Assembly: GCA_026225945.1 (NCBI GenBank)
Contig: JAMJFZ010000818.1
Coordinates: 1 to 64,000, forward strand
Origin: Cricetomys ansorgei
Lineage: Eukaryota > Chordata > Mammalia > Rodentia > Nesomyidae
Direction: 5' to 3'
Length of the DNA stretch: 64,000 nt
Under the pieces are notes generated by a model that was given only the letters and a program-made list of their open reading frames with translations, did no database searches and was not told where the DNA came from. The translations under genes and the position numbers were made by a program. The number at the start of each line of letters is the position of its first letter. Position 1 is the first letter of the stretch. Of the stretch, positions 1 to 12,652 are shown one piece after another.

Positions 1-320
1 CCATCCGTCCATCCATCCATCCATCCACCTGCTTACCCATCTCTCTGCCGGTCCACTGACTCATCCATTTGTCTACCCGCCCATCCCGTTTGAAACAGTA
101 TCTGTGATATTAAAACACTCTAGTTCCAGCGGCACGGAATATATCACTAGCGTTTACTCTCAGGAAAGCTGTGTTATACGCTGATAGAAAATGATCATGT
201 CACACTGGCGAAGAGAGCACCCAGCACTGGGCGGAGCACCGCAACAGCACAACTGATAACTCGTGCTACTAAGATCTGACCGCCATGCCCAAAATGTCAC
301 AGCTGCGACTCTTCCTCGGG
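1..320. other. Flank downstream of Ccdc60
   Basis: Starts with a (CCAT)n run (about 1-30) that decays into degenerate CATC repeats to about 90. The rest is unique-looking DNA with no gene or recognisable element. Confidence 0.5.
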
Positions 321-324
321 CAGA

Positions 325-574
325 TAAAAACATCCAGCTCAATTTTATTATCTGGGAATTTCAGGGAAGGGGGGGTGGAGTCGGGTTTGAACAGTGAGCA
401 GAGACGGGGAACCCGGCGGGGGAGGGGGGCCGTGTTGGGAACGTCGGCTCAGACAAGCGTATTTCCAGAAGCGTCTCCAGGTGGTCCCCCGGCTCCGCGG
501 CCTGTGTCCACCGGCTGGACTCCGGGACGGGATGCACCGCCGGCTGCTTCTCCCCGGCGGGGGCCGGCCCCCTG
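325..574 (-). other. Ccdc60: 3' UTR of Ccdc60, about 250 nt
   Basis: Sequence between the stop codon and the predicted cleavage site. It is GC-rich with several CpG (about 400-570) and has no long open frame on the sense strand. The end point is inferred from the poly(A) signal and is good to about 15 nt. Confidence 0.6.
344..349 (-). terminator. Ccdc60: Poly(A) signal AATAAA of Ccdc60
   Basis: TTTATT on the plus strand gives a canonical AATAAA on the sense strand, 226 nt after the stop. It is the only canonical hexamer seen between the stop and the window edge. Cleavage is expected about 10-30 nt downstream (about 315-335). Confidence 0.65.
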
Positions 575-676
575 CTATGTCAGGGGGTTGTTCTGCCGCA
601 GGGGCATGTTGACCCGGCTCTGTAGCCAGTTAATGTAGTCCTCCTGGGGCATGTGGATGATGTGTTCGCGCACGAA
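575..676 (-). CDS. Ccdc60: Ccdc60 terminal coding exon W11
   Basis: 102 coding nt including the stop TAG at 577-575. It encodes the last 33 residues, starting [20 protein letters not shown] and ending [10 protein letters not shown]. The acceptor TTTACCCCCCAG/TTC is phase 0 and matches the phase-0 exit of W10. The last dozen residues are polar, with no recognisable targeting signal. The exon continues into the 3' UTR to about position 325. Confidence 0.87.
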   Translation of the reverse strand, partial: FVREHIIHMPQEDYINWLQSRVNMPLRQNNPLT

Positions 677-3282
677 CTGGGGGGTAAACACAGGGTTACC
701 GGCTGGTTTCAAAGCGAGAGAGACACCCCCGCCCCCAACCTCTCCTTGATATCCCAGAAGACTCTGCAACTGGAATCTAGGAAGTATCACCCCTTCCCCC
801 ACCTCCCATGATTCAGACACTCATGTTTAGGTTGGCGCAAAAGCAACTGAGATTTTTGGTATTACTGAGATTTATCATTTGACGCCGAAATGAATTCTGA
901 AATAATTTACATTTTTGGCAATGACTTATCACTTTTAGTTTATTTTATAGGATGGAAGTTGATGCCAATTAGAAAACAAATTTGAGTTTACTTCTTTTTT
1001 GAAAAAAAAAATTTGTCTTTTGTTTTGTGTGTATGAGCATGTGTGTGTGTGTGTGTATGTGTGTATGTGCCTGTGAAGGCCAGAAGGGGGCGTCAGATTC
1101 CCTGGAACTGGGGTGAGAGGTGGTTGGTTGTGAATGGCCTTGGGGGCGGGGTGGGGAACTGAACGCAGGCCTCCGCCAGAGCAGCCAGCGCTTTTAACTG
1201 CTGAGCTGGAGAAACCCTGAGTGATGTTCTTATTTGAGTTCAGAATGGGTCTGAAAGTAGCAGAGACAGTGCGTTTGGCCCAGGAACTGCTAGTGAGTGT
1301 CCAGCAGGGGGTGGTTCAAGGTGGGTAACGGCTGGTTGAGGGCAATGCTCGAAGCTGCCCCTCTGACAAAGGAATCAAGAGAGGTGGTGTTTGTTTATTA
1401 TACCCAGCATTAGTATCCGGTTCTCAATATGATTGTGGCAACCAGACAAAACGTGGACAGGGTAGGACAGCTGACAGTGACTGGAAAGAGGCGGTGAAGT
1501 ACTTCCCAAAGCCAAACTTGAGTACCGCAGGTCTGACATGCAGCAGATTTCTGAACCTGTCACACCCGAGGACATCCGGGGATTTGCTGCCCTCTCCTGG
1601 CTTTGGAGGGATCAGGCATGCTTGTGGTGCTCATACACACGTGCAGACAAAACACTCACACGCATAAAATAAAAATGAACCTTAAAAAAGAAAACTACTC
1701 AATTGTGCTGTGCCGGTTATTCCTGGTTGTCAACGTGACTACATCTGGGTTTTAACCCAAGTGGTTAGATACACCATAAGGGATTTTTTTCTCGTTTTTT
1801 TTTTTTTTCCTTTTTTTTTGATGGGGTGGAGGTTTCAAGACAGGGTTTCTCTGCTGTAACTCTGGCTGTCCTGGGACTCACTCTGCAGACCAGCCTGGCC
1901 TCGAACTCACAGAGATCCACCTGCCTCTTCCTCCCGAGTGCTGGGATTAAAGGCGTGCAAACACAAAGTCTTTACAGCACTGGAAGTCAGAAGATCCACA
2001 TATAGTCAAGGCTTTTCGAGATGGGAAGATCCGTCTTTGAATCTGGGCCACGCCTTCTGTGGGCAGCCTATATGAAGGACGTGGAAGAAGGGAGACCTTC
2101 TCTTTGCCTGCTTGCTCTCGCTCTTGCTGGCAAGTCTGTCCCTTTGTTGAGGTTAGAGCCTGCTTCCTTCTTTGGGATTTGAGTGTTTCCTGGAGACCAG
2201 CTTTGTGGACTGAACAGTGACTGGATTCTCGAAACTTCCATTGGTAGGCAGCCATTGCTGGATTAGCAGGACCCCAGCCTGCAAGTCAGGCATCCTCATA
2301 AATCCCTTCTATACATGCATGTGGGTTCAGCCTGTAAGTTGTGTTGTTCTGGAGAACCCTGACTAGTACATATGCTTCTGCCAACAGACCAGTGCTTCCA
2401 AAGTTGAATGACACGGGCAAGGAGTTTTGAGCTATGGAGTTTGGGACTAGGCTGTGGAGTCTGGGCTATTGGATTTTGAGCTATGGTGTTTGTGGATATG
2501 GAGGTCTGGGCTATGGAGTTGGGGCTATAGAATTTGGGACAATGGAGTTTTGCACTATGGAGCTGGGGGCTAAGGAGCTTTGAGTTATGGAGTTTTGTAT
2601 TATGGAGTTTGGGGCTGTAGAGCTTTGGACTATAGGGTTTGGGGCTATGAGCTGTGAGCTACGGGGCTATAGGCCATGCTTACCCACTGCGTTCCCCACC
2701 CTCCTGCCAACAGACGACCGCCTCCAGTCATCGGAACAACTTTTTCCAGGGAAACGCTTCCATAACCAGATGCTGGCAGATGACGCTTTCCATGAGTTTA
2801 CTGAATCTGAAAGCACGGGTTGTTTTTTTTTTTTCACTATTGGAGAAACATAATTATGTCTCATTGGCAAAAATATGTTGATCAGAATGGTTCCTGTTCT
2901 GGCTCATAAGCATGTGTCTGAGCCTCATTAGAGCGATTCAAAACTCACTGTCCAAATCCTCAGCTGTTTTGCACTAACTTGTAGGATCAGGCCAGACTGG
3001 TCCTTTTGGGGGAAGGGTCCCCTCTCCAGTTTCTAGCTCCAATGAGCTAATTTTAAACTCATCTTGTTGCCGTTCACCCAAGAAAATTTGAGGAGAGGAA
3101 GGAAACTCAGCCAGCTACATTTTTTTTTCGCTCTTTTTACTTCTTAATATCTTAGTATTTTTTGTTAGTGCATATTCGTTATTTAAAGTGATGAGTTTGA
3201 GAAGACCATGTTCATTGACAGTATCCATTCCAAATTACCCGCTCCTGTCCTGACTCCCCACTAATGCTCTTAGATTATTATG

Positions 3283-3368
<86 letters not shown>

Positions 3369-6300
3369 GAGAGAGAGAGGGAGAGGGAGAGGGAGAGAAA
3401 TCTAGGTTCTACATAGGAGAGAAAATCTGATGGTCTGGCTTTTTAAAGCTTAATATAGCAATGTCGAGTTGTGTCCACTTCCATGCAAATTCCACGAATA
3501 GCTTTTGTAAAATCATTTGTCCTTAAAATTGTTGTTTTGTCTCAGCGGTTCCCTTGAGGATTGATGACAGATCTGATTTGGCATTCCAGGAAAGGGTTTA
3601 AGACACACAAAACCAGGTGTTTCACGTGGGCCCTTGCTGTTAGATGTCCTGTGATGTTCTCCTCTACGGGAGCGTGTGAAGTGTCAGCCCCCGAGTCTGT
3701 GAGCTCATCTTTAGGAAAGGGGAGCTCACATAGCTCTCCCCTCTTCCGTGCTCAGGAAGGGTACTCTTCCGTGCACCCCAATAACTGGTGGGTGGGGGCT
3801 GCATCCACAAGTTGCAAGTGGGGAAAGGGACAGCTCCTCACATTAGTTCTGCCGAGTCGGTCATAGGGTTTCCTAAAGGGGCCTCGGTCAGTGAAGAGAG
3901 CGGAGTCTGTGTATCTGGACTGGTCCACGGGGCCGTCTCCCCCAGCACTCTCGACCTTACCCTGTGCATACACACCCAGGCAGTCCTGTGGAAGGGCCAG
4001 CATTCTGAAGCCTGCCCTTTTCAGGAGGCGTAGGCATCTTTAACCTTTCTCTGGCGTCCCAAGCCTTCAGGGGTGGTGGTAGAGGTGAACACCACTCAGC
4101 ACCCTAGAGAAGAATCCTGAGCCTCCACCTTGACCCTCACAGGTCTTCTGGGGCTGATGGGAAACCTCGTGCTCACCTGCTGCCGCACCCGTTGACTGAC
4201 GGAGCTTTTCTCTAATGAGCGAGGCCGTGTCTTGCTAGGGGTCCCTCGCACCGTGCTGTTCTCTTCGTGATCCTGACCTCATGTCTGAGATCAAACCTTA
4301 CCTCTTCCAGTTGCCCTGGTTAGTTAGGTCCTCCCAGATTTACTTTAAACCGGAGCCCCTCGGCTTCACCGTGCATCCAGTGCTCCTGGGACCCCGTTAG
4401 CGTGTCAGTTGTGTGCTGGCAAATTTGGCCTGATGCCCGAGTTTCACATTCCCCACAGGTACCCACTGAGGACTGCACTGCTGGCCCGGGACCTGACCCT
4501 GCTGTCAGGAGCACCCTTTGGGGTGCTCATTTCAACAAGCACTTATATCACTTATATCTGCTCCAAGCCTCCGAGTCTCCGGGGAGTGCCGCTTACATGG
4601 ACTCTAATGACCCTTGGAGTTGAACAATTGAGGGGGCACCAAGCACCCCCTCTCCAATTAGAATAAGAGCTTCCAGAGGGCAAGGCCTTTGTGTTTTGTG
4701 ATGATTGGGCCCACTGCACCTAAGCAGTGCCCTGGATGCTAAGAGATGGCTGAATGAGGGCACCTGGGGCACTGTAAGGGGAAGGAGAGGGGAGGGGAGG
4801 GGGGAGGAGAGGGGAGGGAAGAGGATGGGGAGGCGGAGGGGAGGGGGACGTCATCACCTCAATGGCCACCGCAATGTCTGGGGAGCACAGTTCCCAGATC
4901 CGCAGGTCCTGGAGCACCTTCAGGAGAACGTGTGGTCGGATCCTCAGGTCCAGGTTCTCTCCGAACTTCTGCAGCTTGGCCAGGATCTTTTTGGCAGGCC
5001 GGAAGCTCTTCAGGTCCTCAGGGAGTTTGGACAACAAGTCAAAGTACCTTCAAGTCCGAAGGGAGAGGGCCAGTTAGGGAGGCCCCGGTACGAGGATCTG
5101 GGGCCCTTGGGTACTCCTTCCTTTTCTGCTCCTCACAGGATGTCTTGAGGGCAGCATGAGACTCTGCCTGCGGAGGGGGTGGGGTGCTGTTCTCTATACC
5201 CCTTATTTTGTAGGGTTACGGGTGAGGCAAGTGTTTATTTTTAAGGGTAGGAGAAGCCGGGGAGCCTGACTTCTGCTTCACGAGGCAAAGACGCGTTTTC
5301 AAAGTCTTCATTCATAGAACAGTTTCCTATCGAGCACACAGTGTGGAAAGGCAGGAAACAAAAGGGGAGGGAGTATGGGGGTCTCTTCTGACTGTCGGTC
5401 AGGCCAGGGTGGGTGTGGAGTCATCTGGGGTGTGTGTTCTAGATGGCAGTGGCAATGACCATGATGGTGGTGATGGAGATGAAGGAGATGATAGGGATGG
5501 TGATGAGGATGGAGATGATGGTGATGGTGATAATGATGGCGATGATGGTGATGATGGTGATGATGATGGTGATGATGGTAATGATGATGGTGATGGTGAT
5601 GGTGGTGATGATGATGGTGATGGTGGTGATGATGGTGATGATGATGATGGTGATGATGGTGATGATGGTGGTGATGGTGATGGAGATTATGGTGATGATG
5701 GTGATAATGGTGGTGATGGAGATGATGGGGATGATGGTGGTGGTGATGATGGTGATGATGGTGGTGATGGTGATGGAGATTATGGTGATGATGGTGATAA
5801 TGGTGGTGATGGAGATGATGGGGATGATGGTGGTGGTGATGATGGTGGTGGTGATGATGGAGATGGTGATGATGGTGATGGTGATGATGGTGATGGAGAT
5901 GATGGTGATGGTGATGGTGATGATGGTGATGGAGATGATGGTGATGGTGATGGTGATGGAGATTTGTGATGGTGGTGATGATGGTGGTGATGGTGGTGGT
6001 GATGATGATGGAGATGGTGATGATGGTGGTGATGATGGTGATGATGATGGTGGTGATGGTGGTGGGATGATGATGGTGATGATGGAGATCGTGATGATGA
6101 TGATGGTGATGGTGATGGAGATGATGGTGGTAATGGTGATGGAGATGATGGTGGTGATGGTGATGATGATGGTGATGGAGATGATGGATGGTGGTGGTGG
6201 TGATGGAGATGATGTGGGGTGGTGGTGATGGAGATGGTGGCGGTGATGGAGATGGTGGCATGTGATACCAAGCTCAAGTGACGGGCCGTGTGTTTCACAC

Positions 6301-9300
6301 TATCACTGGGAATGCGGTGTTGAGAGGGTGGAGACAGCTGGGTTCTAGCCCACCTTGGACTAGCCTGCTAACTGACCTTCCATCTGAGAGCATGCTGTAA
6401 ATGTGGTCAGGACACATCTACTTAAGAGGGGTGAAGGCCTGTCTTTAGAAAGTGCCCTCGGGGCCGGTGGGCGGAGTGCTCACCACACAGGCCCTACAAC
6501 CTGAGTTTGAACTCCAGAGCCCACATGGAGGTGGAAGGAGAGAACAGACTCTGCAAAGTTGTTCTCTTACCTCTGCGTGTGCCTCATCCCTCTCTCCCCT
6601 CCCTCCCTCACATTAATAATGAGTAATAATGATAATAATGATGGGATTATTATTATTATAAGTGCTCACTTCCATCACACATGTACCATTGTAGAAGATT
6701 TTGAAGAATAGCCTCAAACATTGTTGGATACTCATCTTTGTACTTTTAGACAAAAGAACAGACTGTTCTCAGCCCTAAACCAACACCTACAGTTTGGTAT
6801 CATTCTCACTGGGGTTGGGGTTGGCAAGTGAGCTCTCCTTATTTCTGGACCAAACATGAGGCCACTGTGAAGACCGGGACAGGTTTCGTGACGTGTGGTT
6901 CTGAAGCCGGTGGGATCTTCTGACTGTGCTTTCATCTGGGGGACCCTACTGGTGGCCGAGGGTAGTTGGGAGGTGATGCCTCTAGGCTACTCAAGAACCC
7001 TGGAACCGACTGTGATGTGACTCTCGAGGGCCGTCTTGTCCCGTCTTCGGGGGTCTTACCAGTGGTCTGCAATCTCTTCCGCATCCCCCTTCACCATGGG
7101 GATCTGGTGCCTCATCTTTGCTATGTCCTTTTGGAAATTTGAAACGAGGATGAAGGACTGGAACTTCTGGAAACCACGTTCTTCTTGGCGCCTGTGAGGT
7201 TGTGTGAGAAGAGGGAGAGGGGTCAGAGACCCAGAGTGCCTTCTTTAGTCACCGCATGGGCTCCTTCCAGTGCCGCTTGCCACCTGTCTTCCATGGGGCT
7301 CTTATTACACTCTAAATCACGATCGGGCTCTCCTGGCTATAGCTCCCTCCGATGTGCGGAAATGATTCGCTTCTCAGAGATGATTGTTATTCTGTGGGCA
7401 GAGCGCATGTGCAGAGTGCTGTCAGGCACACAGTAGGTGCTTAACGCACGTTGGCTGTTCTCTTCCCCACTCTGTTTTGCACACATGCCCTCTCTCCCAG
7501 AGAGGGTTTGTGTTGTGATTACGCCCATGCCCGTGTCCCATATCCAGGGCCCAGAGCTTTGCATTTTACTTAGAATAAGGAACTTTGAGCAGCTCATTCC
7601 TTGAGGTCCCAGATCATCCAGTTCCTGCACTTTACAACTGTGCCATCAAGCTTAGGGTGGTATGCCTTTGCCTCGTGATCAGAGTCTCTGGGACTAAGTG
7701 TCACGTCCACCAGCAGGCTAGTGAAGACTTCTATGATCTGGCCCAGGTCTGTCTAGCTCTCTGATCGTCTTGCAAGCATCCCGAGAGCTGACCAAAGATG
7801 TCACCTGGCAGTTCCTTTTCTAGCCTCTGGGACTTTGCTTTTTCTTGAGGTTCCTTCCCTTCTTAACTTCCTAGTGGGATTCTCTGGGTTGGATTTTTCC
7901 TGTTCTACTCTGCCATGTCCAGGGCCTTTGATATGAGACCTCTCTAAGTGCACTGTACCACCTGTAGGGGGCTAAATAATGCCCCTCACCCATGGGGCTG
8001 CTTGTGAAGCGTAAACAGTGTAAAACTGCAAAGCTCTTAGCTCAGTGGTACAGCACACCGCCTAGCAGGGTACCCTGGAGAGGATTCCGATGTTCATTAG
8101 CCCGAGAATGCTTCCTTATAAAGATGTTCAGATGGCTTTCCCAGGTCAGAAGGGGCACCAGCTCTCTGTGTCCCCCCCATTATTTCTGACCCCCACCGCC
8201 CTGTGTGGGAAGATTCTTACACATCTGTCTGTCTCTGTACAGCAGTGGTTCTCAACCTTCCCGAGGCTGAGACCCTTTAATACAGTTCCTCATACTGTGG
8301 TGACCCCAACTGTAAAATTATTTCCGTTGCTACTTCACAAGTGTGATTTTGCTGCTGTTGTGAATCATAATGTAAACGTCTGATGTGCAGATGGTCTTAG
8401 TCGACCCCTATGAAAAACGGTCATTTGACCCCTGAAGGAGCCGTGGGGTGACCCACGGGTTGAGAACCACTGTTCTAGCGTCTAGCCTGTGAGCTCTGAG
8501 CAGGAAGGGAGTTTAAAGGGTCACCTACGAGTCCCGATGAGATGGGATGGGATGGGATGGTTGAGCTCCCCAGGGCTCATGGTCACTTTAGTTAGGGGTG
8601 GGCCTGTGGGAGGAGGACCCTAGTGGGCTCTTAACATGGAACTCCACTTGCAGAGTTCTGACTGCACGTGCATGCGTGCGTGCCTGCGTGCCTGCGTGCA
8701 TGCCTGCGTGCGTCACTGCGGCTTCTCTCGCCTTCCTGCTTTGGGGATTCGAATGTACTTCCCATGCACCTGGAGCACTTCTCCTTCTTTGCCCGCGATC
8801 ATCTAAGGCCACCTCCTTAGAGAGGACTTCCTGGATCCCTGGTTTCTTTCCTCCCCGCTTTGCTTTCCCTCCTCCTCCTCATCCCCTCCCACTCCTCCCT
8901 TCCTCCTCCTTTGCCGTCCCCACCCCCCCTCCTGGGGACCTCCTCTGACACGGCGCCTCTTCCCACAGGGGAGGGTGATAATTTGCGCAGTGATTTTGTT
9001 TCTGTTTTCCCAGAGGGCCAGGTTAGCTCCTGAGGGCAGCCAGGAGGTCTCCCTTTGCCACTGCTGTAGCGGACACATGCGGGGCGCGCGGTTGGTGCCA
9101 GGTACCCGTCCTTGCAGTGGGCTGGCCATGGGCGCGGCCTTACTTCAGGAAGATTTCCACCTTGTCCTGCAGGCAGAAGCCAGCCTCCTGGGCTATGCTG
9201 TAGAACTTGGCCCTCAAGGAGCTGCAAACCCCGCTCTTGCAATGGATGATGTCACGGTTCCCACGGCTGTTGACGAGAGAAAGGATTGGGGGATGGGGCC

Positions 9301-11126
9301 CCATGGGACACCCCTGATAATCTTACGGGTCCCACTGGCCTCCCTGAGCCCAGGATGCCCTGCAGTGGGAACTGCTAAATATCCAGCGGGGCTCTTCGTT
9401 TCCACCCGGAGCCTCCTCCCTCACATCCCCTTTGGAGGGAATGGGTGTTGGTTCAGGCCTTACGCAGGAGTCCACGGTGAAGCAGCTTCCACCGGAGCCA
9501 AGCAACTGTCAGGGGCAGCGAGCCTCCGGGGCCAGCTTCACACCCCTTCTCAGCTGTGTGGCCCCGAGTGGACATTGCCACATGGCCAGCTCCGAGCCTG
9601 TTACCCTGTAAAATGGCACAGTGCCCCTGCCTGGCGGGATTGGTCTCGGGGAATAGGCAAGGCCACGGATGTAGAACGCTTTGGTGCCGCAGAGGGAATC
9701 TCAGGTCATTTTCCGCAGCGCTGCTCAGTGTCTGGTCTGTGAGTCCTCTGGCAGGGAGGAACCCCCTCGTCCCTCTCTCCCGTCTCTATGCTTTGGGGAG
9801 TCTGGTCTGCACTGAGCCTTTCCCATCCCCGGGGTGGGGGGGGGAGACAGAGGATGCTGTTGCCATGGCGAGGTCTGCCCCTTGCCCACACGGTCCACTT
9901 CCCCAACACGGGCTTACGCCTTTGACTTCTTCTGGATCATTTGGGTGTGGCTCTCTCCACTTGTAGTGCTGGATCTCTCACTGAAACACCAAAGGGACAC
10001 TTTCTGGTTGTTTTCATAGGAGGTCCTTCTGAGAACCTCCTGGCGTGAGCTAGCTCCCCCAGAATTCAGGCTCAGTGGAGACTTATCTGGGCCTCAGAAC
10101 GCAGCGTGCTTCATCTCCAGCCTCGGACCTTGTCCCTCCTCCTTGTGCCTCCCCCACCGACTCAGCTGTTACTCTTTCTCTCAGTCTATGGTGAGTCCTG
10201 CACCCTCAGACTCTTCACCTTGACCTTCTGCCTCAGCATATCTTCACTAGGGACAGGTGCATGCTGGGAAAGGGATGGGGGGTGGCGGGGGGCGGGGGGG
10301 GGGGGGTCCTTCCTCCCTGTGTTTTCTTTGGTGTTCTTCACTCCAGACTGCCATTGCATCCCAGGAGACACTTCCTAAGCTGGGCCCCTGAGCTGGCTAA
10401 TCTGGGTTGTCAGCTTGACTACCCCTGGGATTAACTAGGACCCAAGCAGCTGGGCGTACCTGTGGAGGGATTTTTCTTGGTTGTGTCATTTGGGTGTGGG
10501 AAGACCACCTTAAATCTAGGCCACTCCTGGTGACAGATCACATAAAAGGAAATGGAACAAGGAAGCTTTTGCTCTTTGCCTGCTTGCCCTCCCTCTCGCT
10601 GGCAAGTTCATCTACCTTGCTGCTGAGTTCCTCTGCTGCTTCTGGAGCCTGTTTCTTCAGGATGCTGACGCACACTGAGGACCAGCCAAGACACCCAGCA
10701 TCACACCGTGAATGATTGCCAGCCGCTGGTAATCCCCATTAGGGAGACAGCCATCGTTGCACTAGCCAGACCACTGTTTTAAGCCTCTCTAATAACCCTC
10801 CTTTAGCATATATGGATGCTTCCTGTCAGTTCTGTTCCTGTAGAACACCCTGAATGACACACCCCCTGAGCTGAACAGCCACGCCCCTGGGCTTTGGAGG
10901 CCGATAAGGCTAGATTCAGAGTGGAGCCTGATTGTCAATCAGCACCTCTGCGATCGATCAGCTTATCATCACACTCTTTGATTCTTTCTAGATACGGATG
11001 GATTAGGTCCCTTGTATGACTGCGCCAGCCTGAGACTCTAGCTGGGCCAGCTTCAACGAGCAGATGATCACGCCCCAGATCAGATCCACCTCTCTCTGCT
11101 GCCTTTTTCCTGGGGCGCTCAAATAT

Positions 11127-11173
<47 letters not shown>

Positions 11174-12621
11174 TATGTGTGTATAGATATGCATGTGCAG
11201 TGTGTGTATTCATCTGTGTTTGTGTGTGTGATTGTGTATATGTGTATAGGAGTGTGCATTGTGTGTGTATGTGTGTACATGCATGTGCATTGTGTATGTA
11301 TGTATATATGTGTTACATATACACTCTGCCACACCCTACTTTTAATGTGGGTCCTGGAGATTTGAACTCAGGTCTTCACGCTTGTATGAACAAGCACTTT
11401 TTACCACCTGAGCCATCTCCCTGTGTACCATTTTTTGTTTTTGAGACAAGGTCTTACTATGTAGCTCTGGCTGGCTTGAAACTCCTTATGTAGACCAGGC
11501 TAGCCTTGAATTCACAGTTATCCTCCCGCCTCTGCCTCCTGATTACTGGCATCAAAGGTGTGCTCGGCATACTGAGTGACATTCTGTTTTACTAGCATTT
11601 GTTCACCTCTCTGTCTCCCCTTGTCTCTTCCAAGGAACTGAACAACAGACTTGGCCGCTTCATCTCTGAGGTCTGGGATAAGGGCTGTCTTACCCTCCTG
11701 TGATGGTGGCTTACTTCCTTTCTGGCTTCACGGCTTTGGGGGGTTTTGGGAGGTGGACCCGGCCATCTCTCGGAGCCTACAGAGAAGGCCCTGGCATTTG
11801 CTGCTTTATCTAGAAGCTTCTGGGATTGGAACTAGACATCTTAGGCCATATACAGGATGGGAGAAGCATTATACGACCTGGCTATGGTGCAGGGCCCCGT
11901 AACCATGCACAGATAGACAGGAGATCTTATCAGATTCCATGAATCCTGAGGAGACCATGTTGGTCCAGCCTCTCTCCTGTAAACATCTGTCTCCTCAGAG
12001 AGGAGGTGATGAGTGTGTGCCATTAGCTGGTGACAAGCAGACAAATGAGATACAGAGACCCCCTCACCTTCCTCAGTCTCCCCTGCCTTGGTCCTCACAG
12101 TTCAGGGCCTCCAATCTTCTTCCTGTCACAGGCCCTCTGCTTGAACCCCATCCCATCCCGCACCTCCCCTCTGCGCAGACAGGAAGAAGTTTTCTTTGTT
12201 CCGCAGGTCTCGGCTTACATACTAAACTCAGCCCAGGTTAGGGCCTCGGTGGCGTAGGTACCCCTACTCCTCCGTCCCTCCAGCCTCCCTAAGGCTCCGA
12301 AGCACAAGGAGTTTCCAGTCAGATGTATGAGTATACACTGTTTCATTTGCTTACTGAGGCTGGCAGACCTAGCAGAGTTCCTGGCCCGTAGAGGAGCGCC
12401 CTGGGAAGAACTGAATCAGGGGACTGACTCTGTGTCACGTGATGGGTCAAGTAAAGGGAAGAGGTGAAGTTCCCTCAGAGTGAGGTCCTCCGGGCCCCTG
12501 TGTGTGTGCCCCAATAGCATCGTGCTACAGATCTTAAAATTTAATTTTAAAACAGAAGAGAAAGGGGTCCCTGTGTCATGCCCTCCCAATGGTGCTTCTT
12601 CATAAATGGAAGCGTTTAATA

Positions 12622-12652
<31 letters not shown>

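Larger units (their letters stand above)
677..4857 (-). other. Ccdc60: Ccdc60 intron W10-W11
   Basis: 4,181 bp, GT/AG. Contains a B3 SINE (1024-1217), a B3 tail (1575-1700), a rodent repeat interrupted by a B1 (1718-2370), a CTATGGAG minisatellite (2421-2673), a TG/AG microsatellite (3284-3400) and a G-rich tract next to the donor (4767-4850). The stretch 3400-4760 shows no gene or recognisable element. Confidence 0.75.
5048..7059 (-). other. Ccdc60: Ccdc60 intron W9-W10
   Basis: 2,012 bp. Dominated by the GATGGT array (5458-6262), followed by a B4/RSINE1-like element (6463-6610) and an AATAAT run (6612-6660). 5050-5450 and 6660-7050 hold nothing recognisable. Confidence 0.75.
7192..9143 (-). 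other. Ccdc60: Ccdc60 intron W8-W9
   Basis: 1,952 bp. Contains a MIR 3'-end relic (about 7400-7445, GGCACACAGTAGGTGCTTAA), a URR1-like hAT element (8243-8472), a GGGAT run (8536-8560), a TGCG/TGCC run (8665-8713) and a pyrimidine-rich stretch (8850-8945). 7445-8240 shows nothing recognisable. Confidence 0.75.

Noticed and set aside
4720..4857. Continuation of the W10 open frame into Pro/Ser-rich sequence
   Set aside because: It is read-through into the C-rich intron start; the GT donor and phase match to W11 end the exon at 4858.
5308..6261. 317-codon His-rich open frame on the minus strand and long Asp/Met-rich frames on the plus strand
   Set aside because: They lie wholly in a stop-free triplet repeat; no start context, splice context or domain supports a protein.
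10186..10260. Exon-like minus-strand stretch reading [16 protein letters not shown] between W7 and W8
   Set aside because: It has an AG before it, but the possible donors leave phase 0 while W8 needs phase 2, and I recall nothing like it in CCDC60.
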